Assembly (NCBI RefSeq): GCF_016656965.1
Contig: NZ_CP067977.1
Location: forward strand, 2,771,501 to 2,835,500
DNA: 64,000 bases
Source: Brevundimonas vitisensis
GTDB taxonomy: Bacteria > Pseudomonadota > Alphaproteobacteria > Caulobacterales > Caulobacteraceae
Direction: 5' to 3'
Position numbers and translations under genes: made by a program. Of this stretch, positions 1 to 8,102 are shown in pieces. Numbering within the stretch: position 1 is the stretch's first letter; each line of letters begins with the position of its first letter. The notes beneath the pieces are model-generated. The model saw only the letters and a list, made by a program, of their open reading frames with translations. It searched no databases and was not told where the DNA came from.

Positions 1-332
1 AGCAGGCCGTGCCCCTCCACCCAGTCGACGACGGCGGCCGATCGTCCGTTCAACCGGCCGAGGCGACGGCCCTGACTGTCCCGCTCCACCCGCGCGGCCG
101 GATAGTCACGTCCGGCCAGATGATCGGTCAGGCCCAGGCAGAACCGCAGATCGTCATCGTCCGGCGCGCCCTCAAACAGGGTCAGGACCTTGCGGCCCGC
201 GCCGGTTTCCAGGCGGAAATTGGTGTTCTGGACCCCTTCGGCGATCGGGGCGATGGCGGTGAGCCCCCCCAGGTCATAGCCGTCGATGAAGGCGCGGGCT
301 TCGTCCGGCGAAACGGGCGTGAAGACCGCCAT
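1..332 (-). CDS. thrB: Homoserine kinase, N-terminal part (runs off the window)
   Basis: About 110 N-terminal codons are visible. The protein opens MAVFTPVSPDEARAFIDGYD and continues with IAEGVQNTNFRLET and KVLTLFEG. This is the pattern of the choline/aminoglycoside-kinase-fold homoserine kinase (ThrB) of alphaproteobacteria and pseudomonads, not the GHMP-type ThrB of enterics. It would phosphorylate homoserine on the threonine pathway. Its ATG overlaps the TGA of the upstream aspartokinase-homoserine dehydrogenase gene by one base (TGATG), so the two genes are probably translationally coupled and share the upstream Thr attenuator. The C-terminus, including the kinase catalytic loop, lies outside the window. 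Confidence 0.85.
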   Translation of the reverse strand, partial: MAVFTPVSPDEARAFIDGYDLGGLTAIAPIAEGVQNTNFRLETGAGRKVLTLFEGAPDDDDLRFCLGLTDHLAGRDYPAARVERDSQGRRLGRLNGRSAAVVDWVEGHGL

Positions 333-2086
333 CAAATACGCAGGCGCAGGATGTCGCCGACGTCGGCCAGCACGCTCTCGGTCGTGGGCCAGCGCCCGGC
401 ACCCCGTCCGCGACAGCGCCAGACCCGTCCATCCTCGCCATAAACCTTCAAGGCGTTGCGCTCCCCGTTCAGATCCAGGAACAGCGCATCGGACGGGTCG
501 GCGTCAAGGCCGACGCGGGCCGACAGAGCCTCTCCATCGCGGCGGCAGACGCTGATCTGGCGCACCGGCCCGGCGGGCACCAAGTCGGGGCCGAGGACGT
601 CGCGGGCAATGGCTTCCGCTTCCGGCGCGGCACCGAAGGCCTCAAACGCCAGCAGGCGCACCTTGGCGGCGGCGTCCAGCCCTTCCAGATCGGAGGACGA
701 ATCCTCCTCGGCAAAGCCTGCGCGCTTGGCCGCGTCCAGGGCGGCGTCGAAGCCATCACCTTGGGAAAGCCGGTCCAGCATGAAGTTGACCGTGCCGTTC
801 AGCACCGCCTCGAACCCGGCGACGGGTCCGGCGGCGCGGGCGCGGCGCAGGGTCTCGATCATCGGTGAGCCGCCGCCCACCGCCGCCGAATACAGAAGTC
901 GGGCATCGTGATCGCGGGCCTGCTGATGCAGGGCGGCGACATCCAGGCTGATGGCCTGTTTGTTGGCGCTGACCACGTCCACGCCCGACGAAAGGGCCTT
1001 CAGGATCAAAGCATGACCCGCCGATCCGTCCGACAGCGCCTCGACCAGCAGATGCGGCTTCAGCGCCAGCAGGGCGTCGGCGTCCTGGGTCAGCAAGGCG
1101 GGATCGACGGCCACATCGCGCGGTTTGTTCACGTCACGCACCAGCACGCCGACGACATCCACGTCCGGGTTGGCCAGAAGCCGGGCGATGACCCCGCCGC
1201 CGACAACGCCAAAGCCGGCCACGGCGACGGTCAGCTTGCGCCGTTTCGTGACGGGTACAGGAGCTTCGCCGCGATCGCCGATCACCGTCTCGGCGGCACG
1301 GCCCAGGGCTGCGACCTCGATCTCGACGCCGCGCGCGCGGGCCGTTTCGACAGCATTGGGTTGCACCAGGACGCCGCCCATCTCGATCGCATCGTCCCAG
1401 GATGCCTTGCTGAAGCGCAGCACGGGGCGCGAGCCGTCGGCGGGGTCGTGGTCGTAGAGGCCATCGACATCCTTCAGCAGGCGCACACGGTCCAGGCCCA
1501 GCTCTGCCGCCAGATAGACGGCCGTCAGGTCAGAGCCGCCGCGGCCCAGAAGGGAGACGCGGCCGGAGGCGTCCACAGCGCCAAAGCCAGGCACCACCAC
1601 CACCTCATGGGCGGCCAACGCCTCGCGGAGTCGCCCGTCGTTCAAGGCCACGGGATGGGCGGAATGGGACGGACCGGCGGCGACGATGCCCAGTTCGCGC
1701 ACCGTCAGGGCGACGACCGACAGGCCTGCGCGGTCACAGGCCACGGCGGTCAGGGCCGCGCTGCGCACCTCGCCCAGCGAGACATAGGCCGGAGCCAGGT
1801 CGTTCTCGTGCGGGGCCCCCAGGAACCGGGCCTCGGCCAGCAGGCGGTCGGTTTCCCCGGCGAAGGCGGAAACGACGGCGACAACCTTCTGGCCATGGCG
1901 GACATGGCGATAGATCTCAGACACCACGGCGGGGATTTCGGCCGGGCTGTGCAGCAGCGAGCCGCCGAACTTCAGCACCACGACGGGGGCGAGGGCAGGG
2001 TGGCTCACGGCGCTGGGGCTCCGGTCTGAGGCGGAGGCCGCAAGGGGGTCTGCGAGAGAGTGGCTGTCGAGGAGGGCGAGGGGCAT
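332..2086 (-). CDS. thrA: Fused aspartokinase-homoserine dehydrogenase without ACT domains
   Basis: 584 aa. Residues about 36-270 are an aspartokinase domain: KFGGSL from K39, VVSAFAGETDRL, SLGEVRSA, GFGAVD, GRGGSD at 181-186 and KDVDGLYDHDP. Residues about 285-584 are a homoserine dehydrogenase: GFGVVGGGV at 291, SANKQA, YSAAVGGGSPM, LNGTVNFML, and DLEGLDAAAK with the catalytic Asp/Lys. Both catalytic sets look intact, so it should perform the first and third steps from aspartate to threonine. E. coli ThrA is about 820 aa because roughly 150-170 residues of tandem ACT domain lie between the kinase and dehydrogenase. Here only about 12 residues join them, and no ACT domain follows. A 35-residue N-terminal extension precedes the kinase. 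The gene is preceded by a Thr-rich leader and terminator, and thrB overlaps its stop. Confidence 0.88.
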   Translation of the reverse strand: MPLALLDSHSLADPLAASASDRSPSAVSHPALAPVVVLKFGGSLLHSPAEIPAVVSEIYRHVRHGQKVVAVVSAFAGETDRLLAEARFLGAPHENDLAPAYVSLGEVRSAALTAVACDRAGLSVVALTVRELGIVAAGPSHSAHPVALNDGRLREALAAHEVVVVPGFGAVDASGRVSLLGRGGSDLTAVYLAAELGLDRVRLLKDVDGLYDHDPADGSRPVLRFSKASWDDAIEMGGVLVQPNAVETARARGVEIEVAALGRAAETVIGDRGEAPVPVTKRRKLTVAVAGFGVVGGGVIARLLANPDVDVVGVLVRDVNKPRDVAVDPALLTQDADALLALKPHLLVEALSDGSAGHALILKALSSGVDVVSANKQAISLDVAALHQQARDHDARLLYSAAVGGGSPMIETLRRARAAGPVAGFEAVLNGTVNFMLDRLSQGDGFDAALDAAKRAGFAEEDSSSDLEGLDAAAKVRLLAFEAFGAAPEAEAIARDVLGPDLVPAGPVRQISVCRRDGEALSARVGLDADPSDALFLDLNGERNALKVYGEDGRVWRCRGRGAGRWPTTESVLADVGDILRLRI

Positions 2087-2107
2087 GGCGGGTCTCTTTG
2101 AAGCATT

Positions 2108-2136
2108 AAAAAACCCGCCCGGAGGATCCGGGCGGG
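2108..2136 (-). terminator. Attenuator terminator of the threonine operon
   Basis: On the minus strand a perfect 10-bp stem (CCCGCCCGGA, loop TCC, TCCGGGCGGG) is followed immediately by six T. It lies between the Thr-rich leader ORF (stop at 2171) and the thrA start (2086), the position expected of a transcription attenuator. Confidence 0.85.
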
Positions 2137-2188
2137 GTGGGTCTTGGCAAAAACCTGTCTGGTCTGTGCGCTAGCCGGTCCCCACCCG
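2129..2188 (-). promoter_or_regulatory. Candidate antiterminator pairing of the thr attenuator
   Basis: On the minus strand CGGGTGGGG at 2188-2180 (leader codons 29-31) can pair with CCCCGCCCG at 2137-2129. This gives nine pairs with one G-U, and the target includes most of the 5' arm of the terminator. A ribosome paused on the upstream Thr codons (18-26) would leave 2188-2180 free, whereas a ribosome reaching the leader stop at 2171 would cover it. That is classical attenuation logic. The pairing is seen in the sequence; its use in vivo is inferred. Confidence 0.6.
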
Positions 2189-2272
2189 ATCGGGCGTGGT
2201 GGTGGTCATGGTGATGGTGGTCATGCCGATAATGGCCGAACCGCCCATGGTCATACCCAGGCCGCCGGTCAT
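2171..2272 (-). CDS. thrL: Threonine operon leader peptide (ThrL-like)
   Basis: 33-codon ORF with 10 Thr and 3 Ile codons, including the run MTTITMTTTT at codons 17-26. Composition and position recall E. coli ThrL, although the sequence is not homologous in detail. The ATG at 2272 has GGCGGAG just upstream, at rather short spacing; in-frame ATGs at codons 7 and 9 are alternative starts. Ribosome pausing at Thr or Ile codons would control formation of the 2108-2136 terminator. The 225 bases upstream to leuB (2273-2497) should hold the promoter and a weak leuB terminator (short GC stem then TTTTT near 2439-2462), but I see no convincing -35/-10 pair there. Confidence 0.8.
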   Translation of the reverse strand: MTGGLGMTMGGSAIIGMTTITMTTTTPDRVGTG

Positions 2273-2497
2273 GGCTCCGCCGGTCCGCACGATGGCGGCG
2301 TCCTGGCAGAGGCTGATCGAGTAGGCGAGGGACAAGGGGTTCGGGTCCGGTGGCTGTAACGATTGAAAGGGTGAACGCGGCGGGCGGGTCTGGTCAAGTC
2401 CTGAGTGGAAAAATGCGTCTTCTTCGTCGTTGCGATACAAAAACGCCGCGCCGGGCTTGGCGGTTTATACTCTGCGCAAGAACCAACCGCCATGGCC

Positions 2498-3598
2498 TCA
2501 CGCCCAGTGCATCTGCACCCGATGGGCCGAGGCCCAATGGATGGCCTTGATGGCATCGATGACGGCATTGGCGGCGGCGCGAGTGCCCAAGGCCCCGCCC
2601 AGGTCGGCTGTGGTGGCCCCGGCGGCCAGGACGGCGGCGACGGCGGCCTCGATCGAATCCGCCTCGTCCTCCAGCTTCAGGCTGTGCCGCAGCAGCAGGG
2701 CTGCCGATAGGATGGTGCCGACCGGATTGGCCAGATCCTGACCGGCGATGTCGGGGGCCGATCCGTGGATAGGCTCGAACAGGCCGGGGCCGACCGAGCC
2801 CAGCGAGGCGGAGGGCAGCAGGCCGATCGACCCGCCCAGCACCGAAATCTCGTCCGACAGGATGTCACCGAACATGTTCTCGGTCAGGATGACGTCATAG
2901 TCGCGCGGCTTTCTGATCAGATGCATGGCCATGGAATCGACCAGGGCATGCTCCAGCTGCACCTGCGGGAACTCCTGCGCATGGATGCGGGTGACGACCT
3001 CGCGCCACAGGCGGCTGGTCTCCATGACATTGGCCTTGTCGACCGAGGTGACCTTGCCCCGCCGCTGCAGGGCGGTCTGGAAGGCGGCGCGGGCGACGCG
3101 CTCAATCTCCTCGACCGTATAGATGCACAGGTCCGAGGCCATGGTGTCGGTGCGGGTCTTCTCGCCGAAATAGACGCCGCCGGTCAGCTCGCGGAAGACG
3201 ATCAGATCGACCCCCTCGACGATCTCCTTTTTCAGCGGAGACCGATGCGCCAGAACGGGCGAGACCTGCAGCGGGCGCAGGTTGGCGAACAGACCCATGG
3301 CCTTGCGGATGTTCAGCAGGCCTTCTTCGGGGCGACGCTTGCCGCCGTCCCATTTGGGACCCCCAACCGCGCCCAGCAGGACGGCGTCGGCAGCGACACA
3401 GGCCGCGCGGGTTTCCTCGGGCAGGGGATCGCCCGTTGCGTCAATGGCTGCCCCTCCGATCAGGTGTTCGCTGAAGTTGAAGGTATGGCCGTAGAAGTCG
3501 CCGATCACGCGCAGCACGCCGACGGCCGCCTCGGCGACCTCCGGCCCCACGCCGTCGCCGGGCAGGACGACGATGTTGTATGTGCGGGCTTTGGACAT
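2498..3598 (-). CDS. leuB: 3-isopropylmalate dehydrogenase
   Basis: 366 aa, normal LeuB length. It oxidatively decarboxylates 3-isopropylmalate to 2-oxoisocaproate in leucine synthesis, NAD- and Mg-dependent. Visible motifs are LPGDGVGPEV near the N-terminus, GGVYFGEK with the catalytic Tyr, METSRLWREV, NMFGDILSDE with the metal-binding Asp, and GSAPDIAG for NAD binding. The start at 3598 ([16 protein letters not shown]) is chosen because the protein begins there as the family does, and its ATG overlaps the leuD TGA by one base. A reading frame open to 3694 would only add unrelated residues. It is the last gene of the ilv-leu supra-operon. Confidence 0.95.
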   Translation of the reverse strand: MSKARTYNIVVLPGDGVGPEVAEAAVGVLRVIGDFYGHTFNFSEHLIGGAAIDATGDPLPEETRAACVAADAVLLGAVGGPKWDGGKRRPEEGLLNIRKAMGLFANLRPLQVSPVLAHRSPLKKEIVEGVDLIVFRELTGGVYFGEKTRTDTMASDLCIYTVEEIERVARAAFQTALQRRGKVTSVDKANVMETSRLWREVVTRIHAQEFPQVQLEHALVDSMAMHLIRKPRDYDVILTENMFGDILSDEISVLGGSIGLLPSASLGSVGPGLFEPIHGSAPDIAGQDLANPVGTILSAALLLRHSLKLEDEADSIEAAVAAVLAAGATTADLGGALGTRAAANAVIDAIKAIHWASAHRVQMHWA

Positions 3599-4188
3599 CA
3601 GGCGGGCTCCGACTGGATTGAGCGTTCGTAGGTTTCGATGGCGGGCATGTGTTTCTGCAGCCAGCCCAGGGTGTCGACGCCGTCCAGCAGACACTGACGG
3701 GCGAAGGCCTCGACGGCGAAGGATACCGGCGTGTGGTTGCCCCGGCGCAGGGTTCCGGCCTCCAGGTCGATGGTGACCGGCTGATCGGGATGGGCGGCCA
3801 GATCGTCCCAGGTCGCCTGATCGACAACCACGGGCAAAAGGCCGTTCTTCAAGGCATTGGACGTAAAGATGTCGGCGATCTCGGTCGAGATGACGGCGCG
3901 AAAGCCATAGTCCAGCAGGGCCCAGGGCGCGTGCTCGCGCGATGAGCCGCAGCCGAAATTCGCGCCCGCCAGCAGGATGCGCTGCTCGGCAGGATCGATC
4001 CGGTTCAGCACCGCCTCGGGCCGGGCCGAACCGTCGGATTCGTAACGCCAGTCATAGAAGGCAAGCTTGCCCAGGCCCTCGCGGCTGGTGGTGGTCAGGA
4101 ACCGCGCCGGGATGATCTGGTCGGTGTCGATGTTGGTCTGGCTGAGCAGCAGGGTGCGGGAGGTCAGCACCTTGAAAGGTTCAGACAT
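3598..4188 (-). CDS. leuD: 3-isopropylmalate dehydratase small subunit
   Basis: 196 aa. Small, swivelling subunit of isopropylmalate isomerase, acting with LeuC to convert 2- to 3-isopropylmalate. Diagnostic motifs are [11 protein letters not shown] near residue 20 and [13 protein letters not shown], the loop that contacts substrate. The start overlaps the end of leuC by 8 nt and the stop overlaps leuB by 1 nt, so translation is probably coupled throughout leuC-leuD-leuB. Confidence 0.96.
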   Translation of the reverse strand: MSEPFKVLTSRTLLLSQTNIDTDQIIPARFLTTTSREGLGKLAFYDWRYESDGSARPEAVLNRIDPAEQRILLAGANFGCGSSREHAPWALLDYGFRAVISTEIADIFTSNALKNGLLPVVVDQATWDDLAAHPDQPVTIDLEAGTLRRGNHTPVSFAVEAFARQCLLDGVDTLGWLQKHMPAIETYERSIQSEPA

Positions 4189-5647
4189 TTTGCACTCCTA
4201 CCGTCTCGCGCGCGACGCTCGACTGCTTGAGGTTGGCGCTCTCCCCCAGAAAGACGCGTGGATCGGTCAGGACCCCGGCAATGGCGCTGGCGGCGGCGGT
4301 GGCCGGGCTGGCCAGGATGGTGCGGGCCCCCTTGCCCTGGCGTCCCTCGAAATTTCGGTTCGAGGTCGAGACGGCGAGTTGGCCCGGCAGGACGAAGTCG
4401 CCGTTCATGGCGATACACATCGAACATCCCGGAATGCGCCATTCGGCCCCGGCGGCGATGAAGACCTCATGCAAACCTTCCGCCTCCGCATCGCGGCGGA
4501 CGGCCTCGGATCCCGGCACGACCAGCATCCGCAGGCCCGGCTTGACCTTGTGGCCCTTCAGGACGTCGGCGGCGGCGCGCAGGTCCGGCAGGCGGCCGTT
4601 GGTGCAGCTGCCGATGAAGACCACGTCCACGGCCTGGGTCGTGGTCGTCTCTCCGGGGGTGAAACCCATATAGGCCAGGGCTTTGCGGTCGCTGTCCGAG
4701 GCCGGTTCGGGCACGCGCGATCCGATCGGCGACCCGGCGTCGGGAGTGGTGCCCCAGGTCGCCATGGGCCGGATGGCCGCGCCGTCCAGCCGGACCTCCT
4801 GATCAAAGACCGCGCCCTCGTCGCTGGCCAGGGTCAGCCAGTCGGCAGCGATGGCGTCGAACGCCGCGCCCTGCGGCACATGGCGACGCCCGCGCAGCCA
4901 GGCGACGGTCTTGTCGTCCGGGGCGATCATGCCGGCACGGGCTCCGGCTTCGATCGACATGTTGCACAGGGTCATGCGCCCTTCCATGTCCAGGCCGCGC
5001 ACGGCCTCGCCCGCATATTCGATGACGAAGCCGGTGCCGCCGCCGAAGCCCAGGGCGGCGATGACGGCCAGGGCGACGTCCTTGCCCGACACACCGGGCT
5101 GCAAGGTACCGTCGATGGTCACGCGCATGGCCTTGGACTTGCGCTGCAACAGGCACTGGGTGGCCAGGACGTGACCGACTTCTGATGTGCCGATGCCAAA
5201 GGCCAGAGCCCCGAAGGCCCCGTGGGTGGCCGTATGACTGTCACCGCAGACCACGGTCATGCCGGGCTGGGTCAGGCCCAGTTCCGGCCCCATGACATGG
5301 ACGACGCCACGATCCTGGCTGTCCCACCCGGCCAGGGTGATGCCATGACGGGCGCAGTTCTGTTCCAGCCGGTGCACCTGGGCCTCGGCTTCCGGCGTGA
5401 CATAGGGCTTCAGCCCGTTGAGACCGGCAGGCAGGGTCGGGGTCGAATGGTCCAGGGTCGCAAAGGTGCGGTCGGGACGGCGGACCTTCAGGCCACGCGC
5501 CTCGATATCGCTGAAGGCCTGGGGGCTGGTGACTTCATGCACCAGATGCAGGTCGATGTAGAGAACGCCGGGCGTCTCTGCCGTTTCGGGCACGACGACG
5601 TGGCGGTCCCAGACCTTGTCGAACAGGGTGCGGGGGGTGTCATGCAT
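4181..5647 (-). CDS. leuC: 3-isopropylmalate dehydratase large subunit
   Basis: 488 aa, aconitase superfamily. It carries the 4Fe-4S cluster of isopropylmalate isomerase. The cluster cysteines are visible in FIGSCTNGR and in [28 protein letters not shown] and [12 protein letters not shown] are substrate- and cluster-proximal family signatures. The start ([18 protein letters not shown]) matches other LeuC proteins and overlaps the ilvE stop by 8 nt. Confidence 0.96.
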   Translation of the reverse strand: MHDTPRTLFDKVWDRHVVVPETAETPGVLYIDLHLVHEVTSPQAFSDIEARGLKVRRPDRTFATLDHSTPTLPAGLNGLKPYVTPEAEAQVHRLEQNCARHGITLAGWDSQDRGVVHVMGPELGLTQPGMTVVCGDSHTATHGAFGALAFGIGTSEVGHVLATQCLLQRKSKAMRVTIDGTLQPGVSGKDVALAVIAALGFGGGTGFVIEYAGEAVRGLDMEGRMTLCNMSIEAGARAGMIAPDDKTVAWLRGRRHVPQGAAFDAIAADWLTLASDEGAVFDQEVRLDGAAIRPMATWGTTPDAGSPIGSRVPEPASDSDRKALAYMGFTPGETTTTQAVDVVFIGSCTNGRLPDLRAAADVLKGHKVKPGLRMLVVPGSEAVRRDAEAEGLHEVFIAAGAEWRIPGCSMCIAMNGDFVLPGQLAVSTSNRNFEGRQGKGARTILASPATAAASAIAGVLTDPRVFLGESANLKQSSVARETVGVQNV

Positions 5648-6596
5648 ATTCAGGCTCCCGGGCGTTGACCGCCTCTATCGATTCCAGCCAGCCGAAGCGG
5701 TCAGGCGTCGTGCCGTCGAACAGGCCCCGGAAGGCGGCATTGATAGCCTGGGTCACCGAGCCTGGACCATTGGCGCGGGTGGCGATGCCGTCGATGGAGC
5801 GGACGGGGGTGATCTCGGCCGCCGTGCCGGTCATGAAGACCTCGTCGGCGACGTACAGGGCTTCGCGCGGCAGGGTCTGTTCCACGACCTCGATCCCCTG
5901 GGCGCGGGCCAGGCGGATGACGCTGTCGCGGGTGATGCCCATCAGAATGGAGGAGGCGGCCGACGGGGTCAGGATGCGGCCATCCTTGACCACGAACAGG
6001 TTCTCGCCCGCACCTTCGGACAGACGCCCGTCCGTGCCCAGGGCGATGCCTTCGCCAAAGCCGCCGACGCGGGCCTCACGCCCGATCAGATAGGAGGACA
6101 GATAGTTGCCGCCCGCCTTGGCTCCCGACGGCACCGTGTTCGGCGCGATCCGCGACCAGGACGAGACGCAGGCGTCGACGCCGTTCTTCAGAGCGTCGTC
6201 GCCCAGATAGGCCCCCCACGGAAAGGCGGCGATGGCGATATCGACGTTCATGTTCTCGGGCTGGGGCGTCACGCCCATGCCGCAGGCCCCCAGGAAGGCG
6301 ATGGGGCGGATATAGGCCGACCTGAAGCCGTTCTCGCGCACCACCGTCTTGCAGGCCGCGACCAGCTCGGCCTCGGTATAGGGCAGGGGGAAGTGATACA
6401 TCCGGGCGCTGTCGAACAGGCGGCGGACGTGGTCGGTCAGGCGAAAGCCGCGCGGGCCGTCCGGCGTCTCATAGACCCGGATGCCCTCGAAGACGGAGGT
6501 GCCATAGTGCAGGGCATGGCTGAGGACATGGATCTTCGCCTCAGCCCAGGGCGTCATCTCGCCATTGACCCAGATGGTGTCAGCCAGCGGCCGCAT
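5640..6596 (-). CDS. ilvE: Branched-chain amino-acid aminotransferase
   Basis: 318 aa, class IV PLP aminotransferase. It performs the last step of Ile, Val and Leu synthesis (and the first of their breakdown). [20 protein letters not shown] contains the PLP lysine context; [13 protein letters not shown] and [19 protein letters not shown] follow. By eye it is strikingly close to the enteric (E. coli) IlvE subgroup along its length. The start at 6596 ([13 protein letters not shown]) is chosen because upstream codons are unrelated to the family and run inside leuA; it overlaps leuA by 17 nt. Confidence 0.95.
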   Translation of the reverse strand: MRPLADTIWVNGEMTPWAEAKIHVLSHALHYGTSVFEGIRVYETPDGPRGFRLTDHVRRLFDSARMYHFPLPYTEAELVAACKTVVRENGFRSAYIRPIAFLGACGMGVTPQPENMNVDIAIAAFPWGAYLGDDALKNGVDACVSSWSRIAPNTVPSGAKAGGNYLSSYLIGREARVGGFGEGIALGTDGRLSEGAGENLFVVKDGRILTPSAASSILMGITRDSVIRLARAQGIEVVEQTLPREALYVADEVFMTGTAAEITPVRSIDGIATRANGPGSVTQAINAAFRGLFDGTTPDRFGWLESIEAVNAREPEYA

Positions 6597-7830
6597 AGGC
6601 GATCTCCTGATAGGGGGCCTGGGCCGGGCGGGTGGTCTCGACGATGGCCAGCAGTTCGGCGTCGTTGATCTCGCCGATCTGGTCGGCGCGGGTCTTGAAG
6701 GCGGCAAAGGCCTCGGTCAGGTGGGTGCCGACCAGCGGGTGTCCCAGGACCTCTGCCCGCTTGGCCACCGCATGGCGGCCCGAATGCTTGCCCAGGACGA
6801 AGAAGCTGCCCTCAAAGCCGACGTCCTGGGGCCGCATGATCTCGTAGGTGCGCGCGTCGTTGAACATGCCGTGCTGGTGGATGCCCGCCTCGTGCGCAAA
6901 GGCATTGATGCCGACGATGGCCTTGTTGCGGACCACGGGGGTGTGGGTGATCTCGCTCAGCAGACGGCTGCAGCTCAACAGCTTGGTCGTGTCGATGCCG
7001 GTCGAGATACCGAAACGATCACCGCGGACCCGCAGGGCCATGACGACCTCTTCCAGCGAGGCATTGCCGGCGCGTTCGCCGATGCCGTTGATGGTGCATT
7101 CCACCTGACGCACGCCGTTCTCGACCGCTGCCAGGGTATTGGCGACGGCCAGGCCCAGGTCGTTGTGGCAGTGGGCCGAGAAGATCACATCGGGAAAGCG
7201 CGGGCGGATGCGCTCGGCCAGATAGCGATACAGGCTGCCGATCTCGTCGGGAGTCGTATAGCCGACCGTATCGGGCACGTTCAGAGTGGTAGCTCCGGCC
7301 TGGGCCACCGCTTCCAGCACATCGGCCAGATATTCCGGCTCGGTGCGGATGGCGTCTTCAGGGCTGAACTCGACATCGTCGAACCGGGTGCGAGCGTATT
7401 CGACAGCGCGAACGGCGGCGGCCATGACCTGATCCTTGGTCATCTGCAGCTTGGCCGAGCGGTGGATCGGACTGGTGCCCAGGAAGATGTGGATGCGGCG
7501 GCGTGGCGTTCCGCGAAGGGCGCGCCAGGCGGCATCGACGTCGTTCTCGGTGGCGCGCGACAGAGAGCAGAAGACCGGGCCGCTGTCGTCCTCGGCGATC
7601 TCGCCCACGACGGCACGGATACAGTCCTCGTCGCCCGGAGAGGCGGCGGCGAAGCCGGCCTCCATGACATCGACGCCCAGCTTCTTCAGCGCGCGGCCCA
7701 TTCGGACCTTGTCGGCCGGCGACATGGAAAAGCCGGGGGCCTGTTCGCCGTCGCGCATGGTGGTGTCGAAGACGATGACCCGGTTCGGGTCCCTGGTGCC
7801 CGATACGGCAGGTTCGCTGAAGCCGGTCAT
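6580..7830 (-). CDS. leuA: 2-isopropylmalate synthase, short form lacking the regulatory domain
   Basis: 416 aa. It condenses acetyl-CoA with 2-oxoisovalerate, the first committed step to leucine. The catalytic TIM barrel is clear: DTTMRDGEQAPG, HCHNDLGLAVANT, ECTINGIGERAGN and HEAGIHQHG. The protein ends about where the linker subdomains of long LeuA proteins end; the roughly 130-residue C-terminal leucine-binding domain of 500-570-aa LeuA is absent, without any frameshift remnant since ilvE begins there. Leucine feedback is therefore doubtful. Homocitrate or citramalate synthase activity cannot be excluded from sequence, but the ilv-leu operon context favours LeuA. It overlaps ilvM by 4 nt. 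Confidence 0.88.
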   Translation of the reverse strand: MTGFSEPAVSGTRDPNRVIVFDTTMRDGEQAPGFSMSPADKVRMGRALKKLGVDVMEAGFAAASPGDEDCIRAVVGEIAEDDSGPVFCSLSRATENDVDAAWRALRGTPRRRIHIFLGTSPIHRSAKLQMTKDQVMAAAVRAVEYARTRFDDVEFSPEDAIRTEPEYLADVLEAVAQAGATTLNVPDTVGYTTPDEIGSLYRYLAERIRPRFPDVIFSAHCHNDLGLAVANTLAAVENGVRQVECTINGIGERAGNASLEEVVMALRVRGDRFGISTGIDTTKLLSCSRLLSEITHTPVVRNKAIVGINAFAHEAGIHQHGMFNDARTYEIMRPQDVGFEGSFFVLGKHSGRHAVAKRAEVLGHPLVGTHLTEAFAAFKTRADQIGEINDAELLAIVETTRPAQAPYQEIAYAAAG

Positions 7831-8102
7831 GCTGCGGCCTCGTTATGGAACGGCGCCACATAGGGCTGAGGGGCGAAGGTCACGCGCCGGGCCCCGATCA
7901 GCTTGTCGATCTGCCGTCCCAGGTTTTCGGTGCAGCGTCCGGCGTCGCGGCCGCGGACCTTGATCTGGACCCGGCGGCTGGCCCCTTCGTCGGCCATCGA
8001 CAGGCCGTCGATATGAAAGCCCCGGCGCTCCACCAGGCCGATCAGGCGCTGCAGGGAGCCATCGGCCCGGTCGATCTGGATGTGGATGGTGTCGCTCATC
8101 AC
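7827..8102 (-). CDS. ilvM: Acetolactate synthase small subunit, short IlvM type
   Basis: 91 aa, essentially one ACT domain (IHIQIDRADGSLQRLIGLVE, then RRGFHIDGLSMADEG). Size and position right after the large subunit match IlvM, the partner of the valine-insensitive IlvG enzyme of enterics. The IlvN/IlvH type found in most alphaproteobacteria is about 160-185 aa with a second C-terminal domain, which is missing here. It should bind and activate the large subunit; valine sensitivity is uncertain. ATGA overlaps join it to the large subunit upstream and leuA downstream. Confidence 0.85.
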   Translation of the reverse strand: MMSDTIHIQIDRADGSLQRLIGLVERRGFHIDGLSMADEGASRRVQIKVRGRDAGRCTENLGRQIDKLIGARRVTFAPQPYVAPFHNEAAA

